Below are positions 13,476 to 24,660 of a stretch of 64,000 bases of DNA, one piece after another. Source of the stretch: Nymphaea colorata (Eukaryota; Streptophyta; Magnoliopsida; Nymphaeales; Nymphaeaceae); contig NC_045146.1 of NCBI RefSeq assembly GCF_008831285.2, positions 16,919,149 to 16,983,148 on the forward strand. Direction: 5' to 3'. The position numbers were made by a program, and so were the translations under genes. Each line of letters opens with the position of its first letter. Positions within the stretch are counted from its first letter, which is position 1. Below the pieces are notes generated by a model. That model worked only from the letters and a program-made list of their open reading frames with translations, ran no database searches and was not told where the DNA came from.

Positions 13476-16400
13476 TAATGGGGACTTAAGGACAACATCA
13501 AATAAATATAATGTCTTTGACAATGTATACGCGTTTTTAAATAAATGTATGGCAAGGGCAAGGTAAGGGGATTTTGAGGTTCTTTCTCTAACCCAGCCAC
13601 CACCTTACGAACACACTTTCTTCTAGCAAGAGTCAAGCCCTTCCCTGCCTTGAGAGAACGTTTCACTAATATAGACTAATGGTGGAGCAAAAAATTTCTG
13701 GCAGATCCTTAAAAGAAAATCATGTATAGTATTATAGTATAATTAGTATTTGAATATATTGACTAACATTTCATTCAAGAGTTCCAATAATATTATAGTA
13801 TATTCCCATTGTTTATGTAATCAAAGCCCGTGTCCTCAGGCCATGTCATCCGAACCATTTTCGAGCTCGAAGAGTCAACCTTTCTTTCACATGTCACCGA
13901 TCACTCGTGTTTCACTTGGAATAATTTGAACTTGACCAGAAGTCCGAATAAAACTTTATTAAATACCAAGTATTCCTTTCATCATTTTAATGCTGCTGCC
14001 TGCCACGCTCGAGGCAATTTTTTTCAAAATATTTTTGATAAGCAGATTGAAGTTAGGCGGAATTCTGTTATTAATGCGCACCCCTAGTGATGACTTTCTT
14101 AGGTTTCTTCGACTCGAAGGTTTTATTTTGTTGAACATCATGTCAGGATGCATGCGGAAGCTTTTTTTTGCAGCTCCAGAAAAAAATTCTCTCCCTCTCT
14201 CTCTAATATGCCAGACTATTATCTGCCGGTGATTGACGTGAGGATCTTCGCCACCTTATGCTGCCTGCCTTACATTAAATTGTCATGTTCCAATATAATA
14301 CTTCAAATCTGACATATATTTTTAGATGAAATTTTTACAAGTTTCGATTTTCATTCATTCAGCTGCTTGTTTTCTGTTTAACCTAAGCAGTACTGGGATG
14401 AAAGACATCAAAACTTCAACGTGTTTTTGCATCAAACCTTTCAGATCTACGTTGGGCCTTACTCGAGGTAGCAAGAGAAGACGTGCATGGATCTAAAATT
14501 TAACAACACAACCCCAGTTAGCTAGATTTACTTTGGATGCTGATGGGAGCCAAGATAACCGAGCCTTCCAATTGAGTCTTAACTATGACAGGGATCGGAA
14601 CAGAACAAAGAACTTGCTGTTAAATTACAGAATTCTAGGTGCTAGAGAGAGATGACTACAGATGTAGGGTCCGGGCAATGTCTTATTGTTATCGTTAATG
14701 CCGATGCAGCTGAAGACCTTTCTTCTTGTTTTCGAATGATGGGTTGTCATTCTTTTGTTCACCCGAATACATGTTGGGACCCAACACCACATAAAGCGTG
14801 TCGAGAAGGAGGATCGTCCACATGGCTGGTTTAAGTGGGCAAGAATAGCGAAGAAGGCGAATCGAGGGGTTGAGCTACCAGATCGACAGCAACTAATGAG
14901 AGGACAGATATGAACGACTGGATTCTCGATAGGAGGGACACGTACCGAGCGGGTGGAAACATTTTCCAAGTGTTCCATTGCGTGCAAGATCAGCAGGCTC
15001 ATTAAGATGTCTGGTTATTGGCGAAGGTTCGAAAAGAAAAAAGAAGAAGAAAAAGAAAGAGGCTTGCACATGGGGAAGAGTTCCACAGTGTTCAAAAGTC
15101 AATGAAAAGGGGAGTGCTGCAATTATGAGAGCGTTGCGGAGAGGGAGAGACAGGCGTGGACTTGTTGAACAGCAATACCATAAAAATGTGGGCTACCAGG
15201 CAACTAATTGTTGCAGATCAGGTTGGCAATGGCCGGTGAGAGTTAGCCGCTTATCCCGGCTGATTAATGAACCCGGCGGCAATAACAAAACTGATTAGGT
15301 GTTTGGTAGAGGTTCTCTCTATCTCTATCTGTCTCTCCCTTACGTCCTGATCTCTTGCTTTGCCTCTTTCAACCCTCGGTGTCAAATCCGTCGACTCTGG
15401 CCAAAGCTCGATAAACTTCGTTAACACATCACAGAATAGAACCTTTTTTGGCGTTTGGTAGGAGTTATTTTCCTCTCTCTCTTTCTCATGATGCTGAATA
15501 ATTAAATGAAGAAGTTAGCGTTTCTGCACATGTAGTTCGAGACCCTGTCCTTGGGACTTTTAAGAAGCACAGACCCCACTTGCAGAAAATTGACGCGAAT
15601 CTTGCTGCTCTCTGCCTTTCTTTTTTCACACACAGTTGCGAACCAGTGATCTTGCACATTTTTTTTCATCCGCTGGCAATTGCTTTTCTTTATTAATTCT
15701 TGCAATGCATTATGGTCACATGGGCGTTGCCATTTACTGTCACTGTTTTTTTTACTGTCTGATCTTGCATGCGAATGGGTGGAGTACTTTCCCCAACAAT
15801 CGGTTCCGGTGTTATAGAAGTTGGGTTTGTGAAGCCTAAAGACCAGGTGCCGGTTCAGTGAAAAGTTTAGCTGAATCGGACAAAATAATGTTATTACATT
15901 GATTTTTTAGAAAATAAATGAAATGTATAATAAATAATGTAGAACTTAAAAAAAAAAACTTCAAAAATATTTGAAAAAGTGTTGACTAGGTTCACATAGC
16001 AACCCCTGTTTGGGGGCACCGGACCAAATCAGCTTGAGTCCGATCTGATTTGAGCCGGCCGATTTGTGCTGATTTTTATGACTATGTGGTTAATTTTGAG
16101 TCGCAATTTCGAAGAGTTTTGCACCTCAAACCAAATGCAAAAAAAAAAAAAAAAAAGTTGGGTATCCCGGTCAACTGTACGGTCCAGACCGCTAGCGGTC
16201 TTTTTCCCCTTTTAAAAAGACTTCCGATGGATGTTGGTCAAAATCCTGTAGATTCAATTTCGTGGTCTTTCGATGTTGAATCATTTTTATGATGAAAGTA
16301 CAGTGTGATTTCTCAAAGACTTGAAAAATGTGAAGGACTGTAAGCCTTCAATTTTTGTAATTCTTCCAAAAATGTTACAATGTATTGTAAATAATAGTGT

Positions 16401-18118
16401 TTTTTTTTTTCTTTTACTAAAGGAAGACTTACATTACATTCACGTAGACAAGCTCGAAACCAGAACATCAAAAATTAAAACTCTTTCTCTCTCTCTCTAC
16501 TGAACAGTTTTCTAAGTTCTTAAAAGGCTTACGTATGCACTCGCGTAATTTAACAATATTTCTATGAGAAACGAGAAGCCAAGCGCCTCCCATTCCCTTT
16601 TCCCCTGCAATTTAGGGGCGCGTCAACTTATGCAAGAAATTGACCCTCGCGAGCATCAAAACAGAGACCAGCCTTCTACCAGTCACACGATCGACTAGCC
16701 AAAATCGTTGGGGCCATAAATTAGCGATATCCCAAATGTGAAGTCATACTACGAAGATGGTCTCAATCTTATCTAAAGGGCAGCAATTAATAAGTGAAGG
16801 AAAGCTCTCATGTACACTAACGATAATACACCATAATTGTCGTCTACACACTCCATTGTAGTGCGATCTAGCTGTTTCTTCCATATACACAGTAACTATT
16901 ATGTCCTTTACTTGTTTTTCACACATCTGATCACGTTTTTCTGTAAAAGAGAATCATATGGATACGGTCTCCCTGCTTCAAAACAGGAAAATGCCAGGTT
17001 CTCTATATTAACAAGTTAAAAGATAAAATCCATCTCACCTAGAAAACCGATATAGTTATGTTGATTCCTATGTTTCGGGAGTGAAAATCACATTCAAACA
17101 GTTAGTTTTACAGGAAAGAGGTCCATGAAGACTGTGGAGTATATTGTACTCCAATGTCTACTGCCATTTCTCATTAAACAAATCGTCAAATTAAAAACCT
17201 TGCATTCTTTATAACCGTTAAGAGGAAGCATTCAATCTTTTGCCTTAAATGAGAATAATTTAAGTCATAAAACCAAGGCAAAGGGGAGAGAGAGAGACGT
17301 GCTATAGTGGGGTTGTTAGGTGGCCCTGCAATTAAGGCTTCCTGGTTCGGTTGTTGAGGGCCTCATACGTACGCACACGAAAACGATGATCAAACCACGA
17401 ACGCCTCTCTCTCTTTCTCTCTCTAAATGCAGCATTATGTGTTCTTTTTATCAACATACTTACATATTTAACTACTGAATCCATTTTCCGTGAAGGCATA
17501 AAGTTTGCTTTTTGTTTATTTTTGGTGTGCGCTTGGAGTGCTGGGAGGTTGTCCCTGTCTGGGCATTCATTGCCCTCCTCTCAGCAACTGTCAGCTTCCT
17601 GCAATTAGGCCTCTAGCGCTTCTTCCTCCATGCCCGTGATCCCCTGCTTCTTTCCTTTTTCTCCCTTCTTGGTTTTCATTTGAACCAACCATTGACTTTG
17701 TAGTGAAAACTTGAAGGTTAACAGCTAACATGAATTATAATTTGCCAGGGCATGCTTAGTTTCTTAGAGGGTATAAGAAAAACCATCATGAGAAGGCGAT
17801 TAAATAAAGAAATTGAAGCTTGACTGACATCAGTTGTTGCTAAAAGTTGGGTCCCTTTCTACGAAATTTTCAAATTGAAGAGAATCCATCAACTTCTCTT
17901 TTGTCTCTGCCTTTTTCTCCTTTTTCTATTTGTATTGGTGGGAGGTGATTAATGATTTTGGTTCTATCACTAACTATTATTTAAATAATGCATTTATTTT
18001 TTTATTTTATTTAATTATTGAATAATGCATATAGGTTGAGAGTTCATGGTGGGGGGAAGCGGTGTGGGAGAAGAGACTAGAATTTTTTTTCCTCTCTCTC
18101 TCTCTCTCTCGACACATG
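13476..18118. other. Intergenic and CER3 upstream region
   Basis: No gene supported. Another start of the short repeat family lies at about 13677. Several CT/GA-rich runs occur, and a poly(A) run of about 18 lies at 16139-16156. Frames of 106-125 codons at 14625-15298 overlap one another on opposite strands and resemble nothing known. The last kilobase is the presumed promoter region of the CER3-type gene. Confidence 0.5.
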
Positions 18119-18127
18119 TATATATAA
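18119..18127 (+). promoter_or_regulatory. Possible TATA box of the CER3-type gene
   Basis: The sequence TATATATAA lies 232 bp upstream of the chosen ATG and just after a CT run. If used, the transcript would start near 18150 and have a leader of about 200 nt containing the (CT)25 tract. This is an inference; no transcript data are available here. Confidence 0.4.
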
Positions 18128-18292
18128 TAAATTTGATTTTCAACGAATCAACGCCTTCTTCCAAGCTCCTTCTTGGTAGCGCCCCTGTTCTTCTCTCTGA
18201 CACTTCTTGTGGGTCCGCTTCGTCATCCTCCTGGTATTAATATACAGCCGCGGTGCTGCTTAAGACAGGCATCAACAAAGGAGAGACCACAG

Positions 18293-18300
<8 letters not shown>

Positions 18301-18350
<50 letters not shown>
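18301..18350 (+). repeat. (CT)25 microsatellite in the presumed 5' leader
   Basis: Twenty-five perfect CT units end nine bases before the CER3-type ATG. A shorter CT run lies at 18091-18110. Such tracts in plant leaders are known binding sites for GAGA-binding BBR/BPC factors and are length-variable. A role here is inferred from position only. Confidence 0.9.
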
Positions 18351-18353
<3 letters not shown>

Positions 18354-18359
18354 CACAAG

Positions 18360-20127
18360 ATGGGAGCTCCACTTTCTGCGTGGCCTTGGGAGAATTTGAG
18401 TAAATTCAAGGCATGTGAAAGACAGAGAAACTTATCGTCTCCTTGCATGCTTCCGTTCCATTTGATCATACAATGCATTAATAAGCTCCCCTTTTCTCTC
18501 TTTTTTTCTGATGTTTTCCCCTTTTCTTACCTTTTTTCAGTATTTGTTATATGCACCCTTGATAGTAAAAGGTTTTAATTTGAGAGGAGAGGAAGAAGCA
18601 CTGAACTGGTGCTTCCACATCCTAGCAATATCTGCATTGAGAGGTTTTGTGCATCAGCTATGGTATTCATACAGCAGTATGTTGTTTCTCAGCAACAAAT
18701 ACAGAATCATAAAAAAGGGGGTGGATTTCAAACAGATAGACAGAGAATGGAACTGGTATGTTATGTTCTGTTCTACGTTGTTTCTACCATCTCCGCAGTA
18801 AGTTTATAATGTTAAAAGTTTACCTTTTCTTACTGCAGGGATAATTTCATCATGCTCCAAGCTTTCATGGCTGTTATAGTCTGTTATTCGTTCCCTTTGA
18901 TAGGGGATCTTCCTCTATTCAATTCCAGAGGTTTTATTTACATGTTGGTACTTCACATTGGGATTACAGAGGCCTTGTATTATTCGATACACAGGTTGTT
19001 TCACTCGGAATACCTCTTCAGCCGTTATCATTCTCTGCATCATGCTTCTGCAGTACCACAATCTTTTACAGGTAAACTAATTCCAAGTACAACTAAACAC
19101 TATCTTCAATCTGATAGATACTAACCCAAGCTGGTGACCTCTGCAGCTGGAACCGGTACCTTCTTGGAGCATCTAATTTTGGGTTTAATCATGGGGATTC
19201 CCATGTTGGGGGCCACATGGATGGGCGGCGCTTCAATCACCATGTTCTATGCCTATGTGCTGACATTCGACTTCCTAAGATGCATGGGACACTCCAATAT
19301 TGAAGTGATGCCATCGTCTTTGTTTAAGCACGTACCAGTCCTTAGATATCTCATCTACACCCCAAGGTTTGTCCGTCTGTGGCTCCCCATTCCCCCCTTC
19401 TTTCTTGGCATCTCTGTGGAAAGCTTTCCTTACAGTGGAGATGTCGTTGCTGCCCCTCCACTTGCTGCTAACTTTAATAGTTGAAAATGGTGCTGCTACT
19501 TTCCCCCTCGGCGCATTTATTGCGAAAAATTTACTTGGGGTCTCATCGTCTTGCCTTGAATTAAGTAGTGAGGCAAATGCCGTATTGCCCCTGGCTCAGC
19601 TGTCTTTTCACCTGGTTGAACTTTGGATAAAAACTGGCTTCTGTAATTTTGTAGGACATTGCAAGAGTAACGATGAAACCATAAGGATAGGGAAAGCAAG
19701 TTGCAAATAACACATAATGCATGTGCCTTCACTTACATAAATTTGCACGGGATTTGCAAAAAATTACTGCTGTAGATATTAGAGAAAAAGACTGAAGATC
19801 AGTCTAAATAGGATTTTATATCGATAAACTCTCATACAGCTCCAGGAACATGAGCAGAAGTTGCCAACGTTGGGCTTTGACGATGAATCTCTAGTCTCTG
19901 ACATAGCTTCCAATCACTGCCATTTTTTTGACCCAGTGATTTTTTTTTTCAAACGCGTTGATTGTTCCTCATGATCTTTTGCAGCTACCATTCCCTTCAT
20001 CATTCAGAGATGAATACAAATTTCTGTTTGTTTATGCCTTTATACGATGCTTTGGGGAATACTTTGAACAAGAAGTCCTGGGAACTCCACCGGAGCGTCA
20101 GAACTGGTAAATTTCTAGAACTTAGAC

Positions 20128-20194
<67 letters not shown>

Positions 20195-22608
20195 CACACA
20201 CACACACACACACACACATACATGTAGATGTCTGTGTGTGTGTGTGTGTGTTTATTTGTTTATTTGAGTTTAATCCTCTTCCGCTGTTATTGGTTTTACG
20301 TTTTGGTTGTTAAAGACGTCTACCTTTATATACGTATATTACAGGGAACGAAGCGAGAGTTCCAGATTTCGTCTTCCTTGCACATGTGGTTGATGTGCAT
20401 TCCTCTGTGCATGTACCCTTTGTATTCAGAGCCTTCAGTTCGCAAGCATTCACCACCAGACTTGTCGTTCTGCCGACATGGCCATTTGCCTTCATAGTGA
20501 TGCTCATCATGTGGGCGTGGGCAAAAACTTTTGTTGTATCATTCTACATGTTAAGGGGCAAATTGCATCAAACTTGGAGCATCCCCAGGTTTGGATTTCA
20601 GGTAAAGAATCTCCATATCTAATATGGTGTAGTCAATCTCTCCATTTTTTTTTAACCCCAAAGTCGTGGTTGGTGGTATCTGTTTTTCTTTGTTGATTTG
20701 GTTTATTGTTATTTGCAGTACTTTTTACCTTTCTCTAGGGACGGGATCAACAAACACATTGAAGAAGCAATCTTGAGCGCAGATAGACTGGGTGTAAAAG
20801 TTATCAGTCTTGCCGCTTTAAACAAGGTACGGTGGTTTATCACAGAACTATCTATTTCAAATGATGCTTTAGTGGTTGATGCCAATTGCCAACAAAAGAA
20901 GTAATCCTAATGAAGTTATTTGCCAACAACCCTAGGCTCAACCACAGTGTTGGAACTTTGTGGTTTTCTTGCAGAGGATAATTAATGCAGAGGGTGTGTA
21001 AGCTTTATACATTGGATGAGGCTGTTGCCATGGTATCATAAATAATCTGACAGCTTTGATTTGTCACCATTTTTTGGGTCCCATGTTTGTCAAAGAAGTT
21101 TGAGTCTATACACCATATTGCTGGCTGTCTTGGCTTTCAGGCTTGCATGACAGACAGACAGACGGAAATCTTAGATGACATTTTTTTTACGGTCTCTGCC
21201 TCCTGAAAATTATCTGACGAATAGTACATAATGAGAAATATGCTTTGTGAAAAATCTGTTTCATTCACTGAAATGGTCTCTCAAAGATTTTAATAATCTA
21301 TGGCAGTGGTATAGTTAGAGCTAGGATCTGACTAGATGCTGATTACCTTTCGCTTTAAACTTACAGTGCTAGTTTTGTTGTTTCAGAATGAGGCCCTTAA
21401 TGGAGGAGGGACATTGTTTGTCCAGAAGCACCCTAATTTGAGAGTAAGAGTTGTTCATGGCAACACATTGACTGCTGCAGTGATTCTCAACGAAATCCCA
21501 AAGGATGTGAAGGAGGTGTTCTTGACAGGCGCTACCTCTAAACTAGGAAGAGCTATTGCTCTCTATCTCTGCCGCCGTGGAATCCGGGTCCTGGTATGCC
21601 AAGCAGTTTACCGCTAACGCATTAGTATTCAACTTTGTATCCTCAGACTGATGTAATTTTGCTTGCATGTTTCCGACAGATGCTTACTCTTTCTACTGAA
21701 AGATTCCAAGCCATTCAAAAGGAGGCCCCCACAGAGTGCCAAAAGTTTCTTGTCCAAGTAACAAAATACCAGGCGGCTCAGAATTGTAAGGTAATGAAAA
21801 AAGAAGTGTATGACTAGAAATAGTTTGAGTAACTGATGTGATAAGAGGGAACCATTTTGGCCTTTTAAATGCGAACCACAGCTGAAAATACAGAGGAAAA
21901 AGGAGACAGAGTGACAGAGAAACGTTACCTCTTCGTGTTTATACATGGGAAGAATTAATGAGCCATTGCACAGTCTCTCTGATGCTAATGGCATTACTGT
22001 TCTTGGATTGATGGCTTTCTGGATCACTCACCCATGAAACAGATATGATGCTCTTTCTTGCTCTAATTTCTCCTTATTCATTTTTGTAGACATGGATCGT
22101 TGGGAAATGGATTACACCAAGGGAGCAAAGGTGGGCGCCAAGTGGGACTCATTTCCACCAATTTGTGGTACCTCCCATCCTTGAACTAAGAAGAGACTGC
22201 ACCTATGGCAAATTGGCAGCCATGAGAGTCCCGGACGATGTTGAAGGGCTAGGTTCTTGTGAGGTGAGTCATCTGCTGGGTCTGATTTGTGTTACTGATC
22301 GCTCACATACTCTTCATGATCCCTATTCATTATATGTTACTGCAACCGCATATAATCCATGAAGGCATATTTTTGGTTTTCTTTTTCCTGTAATTTTGTT
22401 ATGTGCCACCTACCACTATTTAATTTTCTATTTATTCTCTGTTCAGTATACCATGGGAAGGGGGATTGTCCATGCATGCCATGCAGGAGGTATGGTGCAT
22501 CTTCTAGAAGGGTGGGACCATCACGAAGTGGGGGCCATTGACGTGGACAGAATAGACCTGGTCTGGAACTGTGCACTAAAGCATGGATTAAGACCCATTG
22601 ATTCTTGA
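18360..22608 (+). CDS. CER3/WAX2-type very-long-chain alkane synthesis protein
   Basis: Partner of CER1 in making very-long-chain alkanes for cuticular wax at the endoplasmic reticulum. In Arabidopsis CER3 works with CER1 and cytochrome b5 on acyl-CoA. I reconstructed 11 exons: 18360-18410, 18541-18755, 18839-19071, 19147-19366, 19985-20106, 20345-20601, 20719-20826, 21387-21593, 21680-21790, 22090-22263, 22447-22608. They join in frame to 619 residues, against about 632 in Arabidopsis. The N-terminus reads [13 protein letters not shown], which fits the family start. The N-terminal half is the membrane fatty-acid-hydroxylase region with His motifs HRLFH (140-144), HSLHH (153-157), GHSNIE (214-219) and HSLHH (242-246). 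The C-terminal WAX2 domain has TGATSKLG (449-456) and a conserved end, [10 protein letters not shown]. All introns are GT-AG except the first, which is GC-AG. No frameshift or premature stop is seen. I prefer CER3 to CER1 because the C-terminal half follows CER3 nearly residue by residue. Confidence 0.95.
18411..18540 (+). other. Intron 1 of the CER3-type gene with a GC-AG boundary
   Basis: Exon 1 must end after codon 17 (AAG) so that the next codons encode YLLYAP, as in the family. The bases after it are GCATGT, not GT, while the acceptor is a normal pyrimidine-rich tract ending in CAG. The nearest GT, at 18400, would break the frame. GC donors are a known minor class in plants. Confidence 0.8.
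19367..19984 (+). other. Intron 4 of the CER3-type gene (618 bp, longest)
   Basis: It separates exon 4, ending in the LIYTP codons, from exon 5, starting with the third histidine cluster. Open frames inside it (for example 19369-19710) are chance readings without family similarity. It ends with a T-rich stretch and GCAG. Confidence 0.85.
20128..20250. repeat. Compound microsatellite in CER3 intron 5
   Basis: Consecutive runs of (CT), (TA), (GA) and (CA) are followed after a short gap by (TG), all inside the 238-bp intron 20107-20344. The CT and GA arms, and the CA and TG arms, are mutually complementary, so the RNA or single-stranded DNA could fold into hairpins. Confidence 0.95.
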
Positions 22609-24616
22609 CGTTGTGTAGTCCTACTCAAAGATTACAGAGGTTAAAAGGAATTTGTATTTTTGATTCTTCAAAAAAGGAATGCAGAATTTGTGTTACCTGT
22701 AAAAGCCTTTGTACGGTGGCTTCATGAAGATGCTGATGCCATTGGCAAGGTCCGATTAATATGTATTTACATTTGTTTACTCATGCTATTTTATGACTAC
22801 TATTCCAAGAAATTTTAAGATCCCCATTTGTTAAACATCCTTTAATAGCATAACAAGAAAGTTTAAACTTCGTTCTACTGCTCAAATGTGCTTGCTCTCT
22901 CTCTCTCTCTCCTCCCCAACAAAAAAATATTGAAGAATGATGTGTGGTTCGAGTGTATCTATCGACATTTATTAGTGCAAATTGGTGGCATTAGTTGGCC
23001 TACCCATTGAAGATCATGGTCCAACAGAATTCAATCGAATATGGGAAATGTATTAACATGCCTTCAAAGTTGGGAGTCAGGGTGGATGGCAGGAGCACAT
23101 CAGCATTATTGAGCTGTCCCAATTGCCAGGCATTGAAATTGAAACCCACTGCCTCATGACATTGCTGAAAGTAAATATTGCCCTTACTCGAAGTCACCCT
23201 TCTGGTTGTCACAGCAACTCTTTCAATTTTTGAAGCTTCCTGCCGTCTCAGGTTTGATTATTTTTCTCAGAATCTGGGGAAATCCTGCTCGCCTATGCTT
23301 TCATCCCATTAACTGCTTTTATTTTTTGACATCAAGCCATTGACTTGTGAATAATGCATTCCACATTCCCTTGTAAAAGCAAAGCCAGTTGGAATTTTCT
23401 TGGTCAACTTTTTGGAGAACTAAGGCAATGGCATAATCGGTACACAGGCCTCTGTTTTGAAAGCAGCCAGCTGTGGGAAATAAATGACTTGGATATAAAA
23501 ATGGCAGGTCTCCGCTAGAAATTATGGTCTTTGATGTGGCATGTGAATCACCCACAAGGAGCTCTCCTGTAACACTAGGTCCCAGATTTATGGCAAGAAA
23601 TTTGTCATGATGTTGAAATTTTTCTGATTTTCTTTGCCAAGAAAAGCTCGGGGGGAAAGCTTCCGTTTATTTTGTCACGAATCAGTGGAAAAAGTAATAT
23701 GAAGAACTGAAAAGAAGCTGTTCTGTCCATGTCGACGATGAAAGCAAAAGTTTATCATTAGCAAAATGAAGATTTCCTGAAAATATCACATTCTTCCAGC
23801 ATTTCATTGGTTTCAGAAAGACTCAGTTAATTGAAGAGAATTTCAGGAAAGTGTCGACGTCGATGACTACAGCTAGAAGGGAAAATTTTTAGTTCTGTCA
23901 AGAGGTACGGCTGGCCATTAACCTGTGCAAATTGTTCAAGAGGAAGCGCCAGCTTTACACCCAACGGGCAGCTTCTTTTGTTCATCTGAGAGTTTAACTG
24001 CGGGGAAATGGACCGTCAGTTTCAAACTTGTGCTGTGCTTTTCAACTCCAAAAATTGCTAGCGTCCCCATATGGAGTATAAGAACTTCTGCTCCCTTTCT
24101 TGGAGCCCTCACCAGTAAACGAAGGAGAGAACAGTTCACAGGGGCTCTGGTAATTTCCCTAGAAGCCTCCAAGTGGAAGAACCCAACACCTAGCTTCAGA
24201 TTTTTTTTTTTTGCTGCAAAGATCAATCCGGTAGAGAGGCTCTCCTAATGGACAAAAAGAAGGTTACCTGAGACGTCAAGGGCTGCCTTAATATAAGGCA
24301 TGACAAACAAGCATGCCCAAGCAGGTTTTATCTTAGGGGGCCAAACACAGTGTAAGTGTTGGGATCTCTCAAGGCACAAAAATTCTCCCGAAACAAAAGG
24401 AACTGGGTTAACATATGAAAAGAACCCTTGTAAAGCCAAATAAGAATGCCAAAAAGGTAACCTTTTTCAAGAGGTGACTTGGTGGCTTGTAAATGGTATG
24501 AACATATGAATACTTGTGTTTGACCACCAACATCACCTGTCGTTGAGAACGATGCCCTCTCACACGCTCAATAACATATTAGACATTAAAAAAAAATCTA
24601 GCATACAAAAATACAA

Positions 24617-24660
24617 GGATTTACATGGTTTGACAAGACAACGTCTTCCTACATCCACGG
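24617..24660. repeat. LTR-retrotransposon-like fragment
   Basis: Contains 'ggatttacatggtt' followed by 'cctacatccacgg'. The same two-part phrase recurs at 31361-31402 and, diverged, at 48026-48062. I recall this phrase from LTRs of plant Ty1-copia elements, so I read it as LTR debris. The sequence 'cacactccaac' at about 24800 would fit an LTR end. Confidence 0.4.

Noticed and set aside
15040-15062. AAG/AAA-rich run as a lysine-rich coding segment
   Set aside because: Simple-sequence run; surrounding frames have no gene-like features.
19369-19710. 113-codon frame inside the CER3 gene as a separate gene
   Set aside because: It lies in intron 4, between exons that join precisely, and has no family similarity.
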